The position numbers and the translations under genes are program-made. Below, one piece after another: positions 27,580 to 37,575 of a stretch of DNA of 64,000 nucleotides; position 1 is the first letter of the stretch, and each line of letters opens with the position of its first letter. The DNA is taken from NCBI GenBank assembly GCA_017470815.1, contig JAFUXT010000023.1, positions 1 through 64,000 of the forward strand, written 5' to 3'. The stretch comes from a bacterium. Lineage in GTDB: Bacteria; Cyanobacteriota; Vampirovibrionia; Gastranaerophilales; Gastranaerophilaceae. Under the pieces are notes generated by a model. That model saw nothing but the letters and a program-made list of their open reading frames with translations. It did not search any database and was not told the DNA's origin.

Positions 27580-28387
27580 CTCCACTTTCCTCTACTTTAC
27601 TATTACTACAAAAAACTCTTTTTACCGCCAAAGCACAACCGCTGTTAACATCAATATCAACCTCAAGGGCGTTAACCTGTGTTGTCTTGCCTTGCGCAAC
27701 TTCATATCTTTCCGGAATCCCTGTCAAAAATCGTGACAGAGATGTTTGGTATTCCATTCCTATAACTCCGTCACTTGCACCACAGAATCCGGCATCTGTT
27801 ATATATGCCATACCGTTTATAATACTTTCATCCGCAGTCTGAACATGAGTATGTGTACCAAAAAACGCACTCATACCTGATTCTGAACAATATTTTGCAA
27901 AACAAATTTTTTCTGCGGTCGCTTCTGCATGAAAATCCATAACTACTATCGGAGTTGTCGCTTTAATTTTGGCTACCTCGTCTTTAACAATTTCCCACTG
28001 CGAATCTACCGTATTCATAAATACTCTGCCGATAGAATTTATGACACCTATTTTTATACCATTCTTTTCAAAAATACGACTTCCGACACCTTTAACCCCA
28101 TGCGGATAATTAATCGGACGAATAAGCCTATCAGCATTGTCAATGTATGAATAAATATCCTTTTTATCCCAAATATGATTTCCGCAGGTCATTGCATCTA
28201 TACCATACTCAATAAACTCGTTGTAATTCTTTTCGGTCAAACCGAAACCATGAGATGCATTTTCAATATTAGCAATAACAAAATCATATTTATCTTTGTT
28301 ATCTGCCAAAAAATCCCTTACGGCACTGCGCCCCGGCTTGCCGACAATATCTCCGAAAAATATGATTTTGATAGTATTATTTGCCAT
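27569..28387 (-). CDS. ymdB: YmdB-family metallophosphoesterase
   Basis: A 272-residue phosphodiesterase of the TIGR00282 family, active on cyclic nucleotides in characterised members. It has FFGDIVGKPGRSAV (metal ligand D13), NIENASHG, CGNHIWDKK and GTHTHVQTAD with the metal-binding histidines. It lies 11 bases downstream of rny, an arrangement conserved in many bacteria and consistent with a shared role in RNA turnover. It overlaps the PHP gene. Confidence 0.93.
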   Translation of the reverse strand: MANNTIKIIFFGDIVGKPGRSAVRDFLADNKDKYDFVIANIENASHGFGLTEKNYNEFIEYGIDAMTCGNHIWDKKDIYSYIDNADRLIRPINYPHGVKGVGSRIFEKNGIKIGVINSIGRVFMNTVDSQWEIVKDEVAKIKATTPIVVMDFHAEATAEKICFAKYCSESGMSAFFGTHTHVQTADESIINGMAYITDAGFCGASDGVIGMEYQTSLSRFLTGIPERYEVAQGKTTQVNALEVDIDVNSGCALAVKRVFCSNSKVEESGDEN

Positions 28388-28398
28388 TTTTGTATTAT

Positions 28399-29928
28399 TT
28401 ATTTTGCTATTTCTGTTGCTCTGAACTCTCTTACAACGGTTACACGGATTTGTCCGGGGTAATCAAGTTCGTCTTCAATTCGTTTTGCAACATCTCTTGC
28501 GAGTTTGCCTGAAGCCAAATCGTCAAATTTCTCTGCCTCTACAATAATACGAACTTCTCTGCCTGCCTGAACTGCAAAAGACTGTTTAATACCTTCGTAA
28601 CTGTTTACAATTTCTTCAATTTTTTGTAAACGCTTGATATAAATTTCCAAAGTATCACGTCTTGCTCCGGGCCTGCCTGCAGATATAGCATCTGCGACTT
28701 TTACCAAAACCGCTTCAATTGTATTTGCAACAACATCATCATGATGTGCTTCTATTGCGTGAACAACTTCAGGCTTTTCACCGTATCTGTTTGCAATTTC
28801 AACACCAAGTTGAATATGAGTACCTTCCTGAGTTTGATCAACCGCTTTGCCTATGTCATGCAATAATCCTGCACGTTTTGCGATTTTTTCATTAGCCCCG
28901 AGTTCTGCGGCTAACATTCCTGCAATATGACCGACTTCAAGAGAGTGTTTCAAAACATTTTGACCGTAACTTGTTCTGTAATACAAACGTCCGAGTGTTT
29001 TAATTAGTTCTTTATTTAAACCCATAACACCCATTTCAAGTGCGGCATTTTCACCTTCGGTCCATATCTTTTTATCAATTTCTTCCTGTGCTTTTGCAAC
29101 CATTTCTTCAATTCTGACAGGATGAATACGACCGTCAACAATCAACTTTTCTAATGCAAGTTTTGCTATTTCACGCCTTACAGGGTCAAAACTTGATAAT
29201 ACAACTGCTTCAGGAGTATCATCAATAATCAAATCAACACCTGTTAAAGTTTCTAACGCTCTTATGTTACGACCTTCACGACCGATTATACGCCCTTTCA
29301 TTTCGTCATTAGGCAAAGCAACAACAGAAACAGTGGTCTCTACAACCTGCTCTATCATGCACCTTTGCATAGTGGTAGAAAGTATTTCCTGCGCTTTTTC
29401 TAATGATATTTCTTTAATCTTTGCTTCATTTTCTCTTATAAGTTGCATTTGTTCTTGCGCTAAATCATTTTTTAATTGTTCCAGAAGCGTATTTTTAGCC
29501 TCTTCACAAGACATACCTGAAATTCTTTCAAGTTCTTCCGTTTGCTTTTGCACAAGTTCTGCTAAATAATCTTCTTTTTCTAAAAGTTCATCTTTTTTTC
29601 TTTGAACTTCAGCCTCTTTGTCTGTATATTCCTGAATTTTTTCTTCAAGAACATCTTCTCTTTTTGCTAATTTTTGCTCCTGCCTTGAAAGATCCTGACG
29701 TCTTTGTCTTTCCTCTTCGTTCAGGGCTTCTCTGTCATTTTGTAATTCTTCAAGAGCCTTAATTTTCGCTTCTTTTTGAAGAATTTTTTCTCTTTCGTTC
29801 AGTGCATTTTTATCCTTTTGAACAGATTCCAAAGCAGCACTAACTTTGTTTTTCTGAATAACAAGCATTACAACTAAGACTATTACCGCAATAGCTGCAA
29901 TAACCAATAGCAAGGTTTTTGCTTCCAT
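28399..29928 (-). CDS. rny: Ribonuclease Y
   Basis: A membrane-anchored endoribonuclease that starts mRNA decay. There is an N-terminal membrane helix (about 5-25), a long coiled coil to about 190, a KH domain near 205-265 ([19 protein letters not shown]) and an HD domain with HSLEVGHI and GLLHDIGK near 350. It ends with the usual VTVVREFRA region. The length of 509 fits the family. It is first in a unit with ymdB and the PHP gene, so three phosphoesterases are co-expressed. Confidence 0.96.
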   Translation of the reverse strand: MEAKTLLLVIAAIAVIVLVVMLVIQKNKVSAALESVQKDKNALNEREKILQKEAKIKALEELQNDREALNEEERQRRQDLSRQEQKLAKREDVLEEKIQEYTDKEAEVQRKKDELLEKEDYLAELVQKQTEELERISGMSCEEAKNTLLEQLKNDLAQEQMQLIRENEAKIKEISLEKAQEILSTTMQRCMIEQVVETTVSVVALPNDEMKGRIIGREGRNIRALETLTGVDLIIDDTPEAVVLSSFDPVRREIAKLALEKLIVDGRIHPVRIEEMVAKAQEEIDKKIWTEGENAALEMGVMGLNKELIKTLGRLYYRTSYGQNVLKHSLEVGHIAGMLAAELGANEKIAKRAGLLHDIGKAVDQTQEGTHIQLGVEIANRYGEKPEVVHAIEAHHDDVVANTIEAVLVKVADAISAGRPGARRDTLEIYIKRLQKIEEIVNSYEGIKQSFAVQAGREVRIIVEAEKFDDLASGKLARDVAKRIEDELDYPGQIRVTVVREFRATEIAK

Positions 29929-30124
29929 AAAGTTAATACCTTTTCCTTTTCTATTTTTTTATAATACATGCAATCAGGCATACATATAGCCTATGCCCGA
30001 GTTTATTCAGTTTTTAATTAAATAAAATTATTGCATATATTTCCTAAAAAAATTTATTACTACATCTGATAAAATCATATCACATTTTTTATTTTTTGTA
30101 TAGTATTTATAATACAAAATCAAT

Positions 30125-30156
30125 AAAAAAAAGGACGATTATTTCGTCCTTTTTTT
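30125..30156 (-). terminator. Terminator after the repeat-bearing prepilin
   Basis: An A8-GGACGA arm pairs with TCGTCC-T7 around a five-base loop. On the minus strand a T-run follows, 14 bases past the stop of the gene at 30170. Confidence 0.85.
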
Positions 30157-30169
30157 GCTATACATTAAA

Positions 30170-31621
30170 TTATTTATGACCTATAAATATAAATTCATCA
30201 TCATATACATTGCCATCACTTCGCTCATAATATCCATCATCATTCATTTTATATGTCATACTATGACCTTTATAAGTTCCATCACCAACTTCACGAACAA
30301 ATAACCCGCTTCTATAATCGAACCAATTACCTTTATAAATTTCACCAACTATATTCATATCCTTGTCATAATATGTATTATTATTCACATAACGACCTTC
30401 CGAATCTTTAGTATAAATCTTACCATCACTACCAGAATAACTTCCGTCAGCATTTTCTTTTACAAAGAATCCGTTTTTATAATCATACCAATTTCCATTT
30501 TTATTTTGACCAAGAATGTTAAAATTGGAATCTAACACTGCGCCATCACTACGATTATACCCCCCATTTGAATTTGGAGTATAAGTCATACCACCTTGGC
30601 CTTTATAAACACCATTCCCAACATCACGAACCAAAACATCACCTTTATAACTGAACGAATATCCGTTATAATTTCTGCCTATTACATTCAAATTTTCATC
30701 ATATAAATATCCGTCAGGCCCAGAGTAACTACCACTTGAATTTTTTGAATAAACATTACCATTGGCATCAACATAATTACCATTTGAATCTCTTCTAATA
30801 TACGCATTTGCACCGTCATAATATTCATATTCATTACCTTTGAATGATATCTTTTTAGGAGGGGCTCCAGAATTTTCCTCCTCTTGATATTGATTTTCCT
30901 TTCCATTACCACCCAAAAACGCGGAAAGTGCAGCATTAGTAATCGGATAGACATGACCGTCATGGAATACAATCGGGAAAATATCGCCCATTGAAGCATT
31001 AGTAACCTTACATGTTGTATTTGCAGAAATCACTGTTGTACCTTCAGCACACATAACTTCATTATTAGGCGGAGTTGGACCGTTAACATCTATAAATCCT
31101 ATACAATTTTTCAACTTACCGTTTGTAACATCTCCAGTTGTCACAACATTTCCTACACCAATACCACATCCTTTTGCATTCGGATTAAAAGCAACAAATG
31201 CACCATCAGAAAATGAAAAGAATAAGAAATCATTAATAGAAAAACTTTTAACCGTTGCGACGTATGGGGTCTTACCATTTGCACCTTTTACACTTCCATA
31301 CTTCCCAACATAAGTCTGCCCGGCAAGAGTATTGTTAAACAATCCGCATATAGTATACTTATTGTTTGCTAGAGTATCACTTGCACAAGATGAATCTTCA
31401 CTAACAGAAGTTAAAAGAGAATAATCCATATCATATTGGGCATGAGCACTTATTGCAGCCTGATCCAATGTAGAAAGAGATTTCTTTAATTGAGTTACAA
31501 ATTTTCTGGAATTAGAATTTTGTATTAAGGTAGGAATAGTAATTGCCGCAACAACCCCAATTATTCCAAGAGTTATAATAATTTCTGATAAAGTAAATGC
31601 CTTCTCTTTTAATTTGTTCAT
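30170..31621 (-). CDS. Prepilin-like protein with C-terminal tandem repeats
   Basis: The N-terminus is a class III signal (leader MNKLKEKA, then FTLSEIIITLGIIG with Glu at +5 and Ala before the cut). Residues 30-230 are a typical large pilin-like region with paired Cys. Residues 255-483 hold about four degenerate repeats of about 50 residues. Each contains Y-x-x-x-D/G-G-N-x-Y and an I-G-x-x-x-x-G-N/Y-x-x-x-Y-K/R core, as in ILGQNKNGNWYDYKNGFFV. At 483 residues it is far longer than a minor pilin; the repeats could form a surface-exposed tip. GGAG precedes ATG. Confidence 0.85.
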   Translation of the reverse strand: MNKLKEKAFTLSEIIITLGIIGVVAAITIPTLIQNSNSRKFVTQLKKSLSTLDQAAISAHAQYDMDYSLLTSVSEDSSCASDTLANNKYTICGLFNNTLAGQTYVGKYGSVKGANGKTPYVATVKSFSINDFLFFSFSDGAFVAFNPNAKGCGIGVGNVVTTGDVTNGKLKNCIGFIDVNGPTPPNNEVMCAEGTTVISANTTCKVTNASMGDIFPIVFHDGHVYPITNAALSAFLGGNGKENQYQEEENSGAPPKKISFKGNEYEYYDGANAYIRRDSNGNYVDANGNVYSKNSSGSYSGPDGYLYDENLNVIGRNYNGYSFSYKGDVLVRDVGNGVYKGQGGMTYTPNSNGGYNRSDGAVLDSNFNILGQNKNGNWYDYKNGFFVKENADGSYSGSDGKIYTKDSEGRYVNNNTYYDKDMNIVGEIYKGNWFDYRSGLFVREVGDGTYKGHSMTYKMNDDGYYERSDGNVYDDEFIFIGHK

Positions 31622-31703
31622 ATATTAACACTCCGTAAATTATATATTCATTCTACTACTTTGCCAAACAATTGTATAGCCAAATAGTTTATATTATAAA
31701 CAA

Positions 31704-32801
31704 TTATAATGCGAATCTAAAATGAGCCAAATCACCGTCCTGCATTACATAATCCTTACCTTCGAGGCGTGTAACGCCTTTTTCTTTGCAGGCATTATAA
31801 GAACCTAACTCAATAAAATCTTTACACGGTGTAATTTCAGCCCTGATAAACCCTTTTTCAAAATCCGTATGAATAACACCTGCTGCCTGTGGAGCTTTTG
31901 TTCCGGCAGTAATTGTCCAGGCTCTGACTTCTTTTTCACCCGCAGTTATAAATGTTCTCAATTTCAAAAGACTATAAACAGATTTTATCATTCTGTTTAT
32001 ACCGCTATCTTCTATACCCAAATCATGTAAGTATTCTTTTGCTTCGTCAGATCCGAGTTCGGCAAGTTCTTCTTCAATTTTCGCAGAGATGATAACCATT
32101 TCGGCTCCATGATTGTTTGCGTATTCCTGAACTTTTTTTGTATAATCATTTCCGTCTTTAAGATCAAATTCTGATACATTTGCGCAATAAATAACCGGCT
32201 TTACTGACATCAAATTAAGCATTTTTACAAATGGAATTTCATCTTCATCAAAGTGTTCTTTAATATTTATAAAAGTGCAGTCCTGTAAAAGTTCCATAAG
32301 TTTATCAAGAACTTTATTTTCCAAAACCGCATCTTTATCATTGCCTTTTGCGGCTTTTGAAATTCTTTGCTGACGGCGTTCCACAGATGCCATATCTGCA
32401 AGGGCAAGTTCTGTATTTATTGTTTCGATATCACTAATAGGATCGACTTTCCCTTCAACGTGAATTGTATTTACATCATCAAAACATCTTACGACCTGAA
32501 TAATCGCATCAACTTCTCTTATATTTTGTAAAAATTGATTGCCCAAACCTTCACCTTTACTTGCACCTTTAACCAAACCTGCAATATCAACAAACTCTAT
32601 TGCAGTCGGTATAATATTTTCGGTTTTGCACAATTTAGCAAGAATCGGCAATCGTTCATCAGGAACCTCAACAACTCCTATATTTGGTTCTATAGTACAA
32701 AACGGGTAGTTTGCACTTTGTGCATTTCTTGTGCTTGTCAAAGCATTAAATAACGTTGATTTCCCTACATTCGGCAGTCCTACTATCCCTGTTCTTAACA
32801 T
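31704..32801 (-). CDS. ychF: Ribosome-binding ATPase YchF
   Basis: An Obg-like P-loop protein that prefers ATP and binds ribosomes. GLPNVGKST (P-loop) is at residues 8-16, DIAGLV and the family-specific switch follow, and a coiled-coil segment is at about 135-190. The C-terminal TGS domain (about 280-365) ends in the near-invariant [13 protein letters not shown]. The length of 365 is standard. It appears monocistronic. Confidence 0.97.
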   Translation of the reverse strand: MLRTGIVGLPNVGKSTLFNALTSTRNAQSANYPFCTIEPNIGVVEVPDERLPILAKLCKTENIIPTAIEFVDIAGLVKGASKGEGLGNQFLQNIREVDAIIQVVRCFDDVNTIHVEGKVDPISDIETINTELALADMASVERRQQRISKAAKGNDKDAVLENKVLDKLMELLQDCTFINIKEHFDEDEIPFVKMLNLMSVKPVIYCANVSEFDLKDGNDYTKKVQEYANNHGAEMVIISAKIEEELAELGSDEAKEYLHDLGIEDSGINRMIKSVYSLLKLRTFITAGEKEVRAWTITAGTKAPQAAGVIHTDFEKGFIRAEITPCKDFIELGSYNACKEKGVTRLEGKDYVMQDGDLAHFRFAL

Positions 32802-32980
32802 TTATATATCCTTTCAGTAAATTTCTTTTATAATAATACCCCAAACAAAAATTAAATACTTTAAAATTTTTATAAATGGCAATTTTTTTGAAAAAAAATA
32901 CTTTATAAATATAAGGGGAATTAATTAAAGTTTTTCGCAAAAAATACCGTATAATAAAATATAAAGAAAAAAGGGTAAAA

Positions 32981-33181
32981 ATGGCAGCAAATCAAAATTT
33001 CATACGATATGAAGAAGAAATTCAACTTGAAGTATTCGGATCAGGTTGCATAAAAGCAGAAAACCTTTTTGAAGATATCAGAAGCGAAATGAAAAAAGAA
33101 TCTCAACTGATGGCAGGTTTTATAACTGTCAGAGAATATTCAAAAGATTTAAGAAACAAACAAAAAAAATACAGGGCTTAG
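32981..33181 (+). CDS. Small hypothetical protein
   Basis: A 66-residue charged protein, probably helical at the C-terminus, with no recognised family. It has its own signals: TATAAT at 32950-32955 and AAGGG before the ATG at 32981. A small GGCTTAG/CTGAGCC hairpin with a T-run right after the stop could end transcription. It is isolated between divergent and convergent neighbours. Confidence 0.65.
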   Translation: MAANQNFIRYEEEIQLEVFGSGCIKAENLFEDIRSEMKKESQLMAGFITVREYSKDLRNKQKKYRA

Positions 33182-33210
33182 TTTTAATACTGAGCCTTTT
33201 TAGATTGATA

Positions 33211-33594
33211 CTAACTTCTGTCAACAGAAATGGCTTTTACACCTGCATAACGGGCTTTATCCATAAGCGTAACAACCGCACCGTGTTTTGCATTCTCATC
33301 TGTTTTTATAAGCAAACCGTCAGGGTAATTTTTTATTTCGTTTGCCAAAGTAGAACCTAACATATCTGTTGCAATTTCTTCGTTATTTATAAAATACTTA
33401 CCTGCACTTGATACATAAACCGTCAGAATCTGAGGATCTTTATCAATTTGCTGTTCCTCAACATTTTCAGGTACGGTAAGACTTATACCCTGCTGGTCTA
33501 ACAACGGTGCCACAACCATCATAATAATTAAAAGTACCAAAAAGATATCTGTCAACGGAGTGATATTAATTTCATTAAAAGTCTTTCTTGCCAT
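33211..33594 (-). CDS. exbD: ExbD-type biopolymer transport protein
   Basis: A single-helix inner-membrane protein of a proton-driven energizer. NEINITPLTDIFLVLLIIMM carries the membrane Asp that conducts protons. A small periplasmic domain follows with the INNEEI strand and the C-terminal AGVKAISV pattern. The length of 127 is typical. Its ATG overlaps the stop of the preceding exbD by one base (TAATG). It is the second of two tandem exbD copies, perhaps forming a heterodimer. Confidence 0.92.
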   Translation of the reverse strand: MARKTFNEINITPLTDIFLVLLIIMMVVAPLLDQQGISLTVPENVEEQQIDKDPQILTVYVSSAGKYFINNEEIATDMLGSTLANEIKNYPDGLLIKTDENAKHGAVVTLMDKARYAGVKAISVDRS

Positions 33595-34082
33595 TATTCT
33601 TCCTCCGTTGGAATATTAACCGAATTATTTACCTGCTGTTGAGCATTATCTTTTAATATTTTTTGTTCTTTTTTATTAAGCGGTTCACCGGCAACTATAA
33701 GTTTTTTATACTCTGCATTTTGGGCAGCATCCATAATATCAAGAACTTTTGAACTTGCGACATTTTTATCCGCTTTTACAACAACTTCCTGTTTTTCGTC
33801 ATCCGAATTTTTGACCGCTAACAGGGCATCAGTCAATTTTGAAGCCTCTGTAGGCGCACCGTTCACATAAATCAAACCATCTGCGGTAACAGATACTGAA
33901 ACCTTTGATTCTTCAATATTTACACCGTTATTTATTTCAGGCACATCAACGGGGGTATCGTTTGATTGCAATACAGGCGCAACAACCATCATTATGATTA
34001 ACAATACCAAGAATATATCCGTCAACGGCGTTATATTGATTTCAGAAAATATTTTACCTTGTCTTTCACTGCCAAATGCCAT
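33594..34082 (-). CDS. exbD: ExbD-type biopolymer transport protein
   Basis: A paralogue of the next gene with the same SEINITPLTDIFLVLLIIMM membrane segment and proton-path Asp. Its periplasmic domain is longer and has an Asn/Gln-rich tail to residue 162. It lies between exbB and the second exbD in one tight operon. The two copies share the membrane segment almost exactly but diverge in the periplasm. Confidence 0.92.
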   Translation of the reverse strand: MAFGSERQGKIFSEINITPLTDIFLVLLIIMMVVAPVLQSNDTPVDVPEINNGVNIEESKVSVSVTADGLIYVNGAPTEASKLTDALLAVKNSDDEKQEVVVKADKNVASSKVLDIMDAAQNAEYKKLIVAGEPLNKKEQKILKDNAQQQVNNSVNIPTEEE

Positions 34083-34096
34083 TTTTATCCTGCCTA

Positions 34097-34756
34097 TTAT
34101 AAATTAACCTTTGGTGACGATGAGTATTTTGCTTGAGATTGACCTTCAGAATCAACATAATTCAAGAACAATAATTTAATCAAATTAAAGTCATTTTCAA
34201 AATGTTTAACAACCGATTGAAACAGGTTGAAAAATATAACCGCAACAATAGCGACACCTAAACCGAAAGCCGTAGCAATCAACGCAGAACCGATACCATA
34301 CATTACATCGGCAGCCTGCGCAGCATGTCCTGCTGCAGCCATATCTTTAAATGTTAAAAGAATACGAACAACCGTACCAAACAAACCTAAAAACGGTGCA
34401 ACACCACCAATTGTACCTAAAATAGTCAAATTTGATTCCAATTTTCTTGTTGCAAGTGTTGCTGAAATATCAAACGCTCTTGAAAAACCTTTTTTCTGTT
34501 CGTTAAAAATTCTTACCGCTTCTTCTATAACTTCACCTACAACTCCTCCGCATCGGATAGCCGTATCCTGTGCCGCTCTCAAATCGTTTGATTCAAGTTC
34601 TCGGTTAAGTTCACGCATATAAACGGCAATATCTCTTTTATTTTTCTTAAAATAAGACCATTTGTTAATTACGACACCAAGCACAAGTATTGAACAAATT
34701 AAAATCGGCAACAATACCGGCCAGTCCATTTTGATTGATTCGATTAATAATTCCAT
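34097..34756 (-). CDS. exbB: ExbB/TolQ/MotA-family proton channel protein
   Basis: The pentameric channel partner of ExbD. Membrane segments lie at about 11-31, 110-135 and 150-175. The conserved GTVRILLTF loop and YGIGSALIATAFGLGVAIVAV region are typical of this family. The length of 219 is usual. Together with the two ExbD genes and TonB it would convert the proton gradient into force on outer-membrane receptors. A TolQ role is the alternative, but no TolB or Pal is nearby. Confidence 0.92.
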   Translation of the reverse strand: MELLIESIKMDWPVLLPILICSILVLGVVINKWSYFKKNKRDIAVYMRELNRELESNDLRAAQDTAIRCGGVVGEVIEEAVRIFNEQKKGFSRAFDISATLATRKLESNLTILGTIGGVAPFLGLFGTVVRILLTFKDMAAAGHAAQAADVMYGIGSALIATAFGLGVAIVAVIFFNLFQSVVKHFENDFNLIKLLFLNYVDSEGQSQAKYSSSPKVNL

Positions 34757-34782
34757 AATTTTATCCTCATTTTTGTAATACT

Positions 34783-36027
34783 CTAATATTTCGTTGCTCC
34801 GAATACATTGTAATCAAATGTAAACTGAATATCTATGCTTGAACCCTTAAATTCAGGCGGAAGCGGTCTGAATGGTGCTGCAAGTTTTACAGCATTTAAA
34901 GCCGCAGCATCAGCATTTTGCAATCCTGAAGACTTAAATACACTGCAAGATAAAAGTCTTCCGTCTTTAGCAATCTTGAATAACAGAACTACACGCTTAC
35001 TTTCGTTACCTTTTGGCGGATCCCAATTCATTTTAATTCTGCGCTGCAATTCTCTCATATAAGGTCCGAAATCAGGTTCTTTAATGGCATCAATACCCGG
35101 GCGGCCACCACCGCCACCGGGATTACCTCCACCTGAGCCGGTACTTCCGCCTGAACCCGTACCTCGACCCGTTCCTGAACCTGTACCTGTTCCTCTCGAA
35201 GTTGAAGAACTTGAACCGTTTCCGATAGGCGCAAGTGACGGACTCGGAGAATAATTACCAGAACCTCTTGAACCGCCTTTATCAGATGAACCGCTGCCGC
35301 TTATCGGACCTGTTGCATACTGCCCTGCACTTGTTCCACCTGACGGAACAGGAACTTTAAACGGGGAATTTGTCGGTTTTTGAACAGTTTTCGGAGTCAT
35401 CGGAGGCTTCAAAGAAGGTCTTGCAGTCGGCGGCTGAGGTTTTGCAAGTTCCGGTTTTGGAACTGCCGGTGTCGGAGTCGGCGACGGGGTAACATTCTTT
35501 TGAGTTGTTGTATGTGAAGCCTGATGTTGGGGTTTAGCAATACTTTGCTTTACTCTGTCCATTAAAGATTTATTTTGCGGCTTCGGAGCCGGAGTCTTTG
35601 GCGCACCTCCGCCTGCAGGTTTTGCAGATGGTCTTGACTGAGATGCAGGCATTGAAACAGGAAGTTTTGGATTATTAATTCCGCCCGAACGGGAATTTTT
35701 ATCCGCTCTGTTTTTCGTATTCAAATCTCTTGGAGTATCTTCTTTATCAACTAACACAAATTCAATATCCGTATTTTGTTTTGGTTTTGGCTTATCAAAA
35801 ATTGACAAATTAATACCTAATAATGCACAAATAAGTAATGTCAGCCATATAGCACCAACAACCGAAGGGTGTAATATAGCAGAAATCAATAAACCTTTTT
35901 TTAGGGAAACAGAACCGTCATCTTCTTTTCTCGTAACGGCAGGCATAACAAAATTGTCATCACCCGCTCTGCGAGTTCTGTCAAACTTTCTTTCTTCATT
36001 TATTGTATATTTCCCAAGTAAAGACAT
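34783..36027 (-). CDS. TonB-family energy transducer
   Basis: Its 414 residues have the TonB plan: a cytoplasmic start, one membrane helix (about 50-76), a long Pro/Lys/Ser/Gly-rich linker that spans the periplasm (about 85-310) with a glycine run at 270-312, and a C-terminal TonB domain (about 320-410). The latter includes YMRELQRRIKMNWDPPKG and the conserved VFKSSGLQNADAAALNAV. The cytoplasmic extension of about 50 residues is longer than in E. coli TonB. It is first in an operon with exbB and two exbD genes. Confidence 0.88.
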   Translation of the reverse strand: MSLLGKYTINEERKFDRTRRAGDDNFVMPAVTRKEDDGSVSLKKGLLISAILHPSVVGAIWLTLLICALLGINLSIFDKPKPKQNTDIEFVLVDKEDTPRDLNTKNRADKNSRSGGINNPKLPVSMPASQSRPSAKPAGGGAPKTPAPKPQNKSLMDRVKQSIAKPQHQASHTTTQKNVTPSPTPTPAVPKPELAKPQPPTARPSLKPPMTPKTVQKPTNSPFKVPVPSGGTSAGQYATGPISGSGSSDKGGSRGSGNYSPSPSLAPIGNGSSSSTSRGTGTGSGTGRGTGSGGSTGSGGGNPGGGGGRPGIDAIKEPDFGPYMRELQRRIKMNWDPPKGNESKRVVLLFKIAKDGRLLSCSVFKSSGLQNADAAALNAVKLAAPFRPLPPEFKGSSIDIQFTFDYNVFGATKY

Positions 36028-36105
36028 TTTTATCCCTGATTAAATTCTTTTCAATGATAATTCTATTTTAAATATCAAATAAAATTATCACCCGACTAAC
36101 TCATT

Positions 36106-36792
36106 TTAATTATCAGTCGGAGTAACTGTTATCGGCTGAGTTAAAATCAATTCGACCGTAGTATTTGCTGAAATATCAACATCTATTCCCTTATCCCAAA
36201 TAGATTTTAACAAGCCTCCGCCGTTTGTTTCAATAGCAGTATTCATTGCTGCCGCCGTACCCGCACTTACACCTGTATATGACGGAACATAAATTGACCT
36301 TGCACTTGAAGATTCAGGTACTGTTCTTCCGCCTGCACTAATCATCAAATCACTTCCGCCTAAAATTACACCTGTTTTATCCGGAGTTCTTACGACCGCA
36401 GAAACAGGAATATCAAGTCCTGACGGAGTAATAATATGAGTAAACCTCAAAACAAGTTTTCCGTTTATTGATCCGTGTTTTGCTCTTGATACTTCGATTA
36501 CCGACCCGGTTACGGTTGAACCTGCAGGTGCAACTTTCTTTTCTTTATAATAAAAGTCATTTATCAATGCCATACTGACTTCCTGACCGGTTGTCGCAGT
36601 TTCCGAACTGACAGGGGACAAGAATACTCCTCTGAAAGTTTGACCGGCCGGTACAGTGACTATTGAATTTTTGAGCGTAGCCGCATCAAGACTGTAAGTT
36701 GCAGTCTGATTGTTTGCATTAAAATTCTCATTAGCAAAAGCGCCCTGACATATCAAAGTTATACAAACAAGTGCAAGAAGTAATCTTTTCAT
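36106..36792 (-). CDS. Exported protein with VirB10-like core, copy 2
   Basis: The signal peptide is at residues 1-20 (cut near GAFA). The body has the pattern VTVPAGQTFRGVF, then an acidic spacer, KVAPAGSTVTGSVIEV, a charged stretch, and FTHIITPSGLDIPV. This order parallels the next protein (36872) and, loosely, the C-terminal core of VirB10/TrbI. It sits just upstream of tonB. The similarity is by eye and the function is unknown; a periplasmic or outer-membrane-associated role is likely. Confidence 0.6.
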   Translation of the reverse strand: MKRLLLALVCITLICQGAFANENFNANNQTATYSLDAATLKNSIVTVPAGQTFRGVFLSPVSSETATTGQEVSMALINDFYYKEKKVAPAGSTVTGSVIEVSRAKHGSINGKLVLRFTHIITPSGLDIPVSAVVRTPDKTGVILGGSDLMISAGGRTVPESSSARSIYVPSYTGVSAGTAAAMNTAIETNGGGLLKSIWDKGIDVDISANTTVELILTQPITVTPTDN

Positions 36793-36871
36793 AATGTATC
36801 CCTTTCAAGAATATTCCTGTATAATAAATATTTTAACCCACTCAAGCATTTTGTCAATTGATTAAGCATTT

Positions 36872-37534
36872 TTATTCACCGATAGTGTGGGATAACTCAG
36901 ACGGAGCAACAAAAATTATCAAGTGTCTTTCTCCGACAGGCAATTTTGTATGCTCGCCCATTGAACGTTTCCCGCCGGGGCGCAACTGAAGTGTTGCCCC
37001 TCTGTGAATCCATGCTATTCCCTGATAAGTGTCTTGATAATGCGGCATTTTTACCCATTCTGCAGGAGGTGTAAGTTCTCCGCCGATTAAATTATTATTT
37101 GTTGTATAAATATATGCTTTAATATTTTGCTCATACCCGTCAGGAAAAACAAACTTTGTTATTTTTACTTTCATTGAAGCATTTGTTCCGACTATCGGGT
37201 CATTTATTTTTTCAATATAACCATAGAAAGCCGTATCTTCCGGAATAACTTTTATATCACCTATATACAAATCGTTTGTACCGACAAACTTAACCTTATA
37301 ACCGACAGGACAGTCTTGAGTCGAAATTTCCTGCATATTTATAACAGGAACAACAATCCCCGCAGGAATTTCGACAGATGCCTGATCTCTTAAATCAACC
37401 TTAACTTCAGGCAAATCATCTTTGTTTTGCTGTTGCGGTTGTGCATTTTTTGGAGTTTGCACATCCTCTTGGGCACAAATACCAGCACAGGCGAGTGCAA
37501 ATACCATAAAAAACAATAATAAATACTTTTTCAT
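36872..37534 (-). CDS. Exported protein with VirB10-like core, copy 1
   Basis: The signal peptide is at residues 1-21 (cut near GICAQ), followed by a Gln-rich stretch and then VEIPAGIVVPVINM, IKVIPEDTAFYGYIEK and ITKFVFPDGYEQNI, in the same order as the gene at 36106. The two are probably paralogues. The C-terminal 50 residues (HRGATLQLRPGGKR) are distinct. It may work with the TonB/ExbBD cluster, but I see no direct evidence for that. Confidence 0.6.
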   Translation of the reverse strand: MKKYLLLFFMVFALACAGICAQEDVQTPKNAQPQQQNKDDLPEVKVDLRDQASVEIPAGIVVPVINMQEISTQDCPVGYKVKFVGTNDLYIGDIKVIPEDTAFYGYIEKINDPIVGTNASMKVKITKFVFPDGYEQNIKAYIYTTNNNLIGGELTPPAEWVKMPHYQDTYQGIAWIHRGATLQLRPGGKRSMGEHTKLPVGERHLIIFVAPSELSHTIGE

Positions 37535-37575
37535 AACAACATAATTATAACAATTTTTTATAATATATCAAGTTT

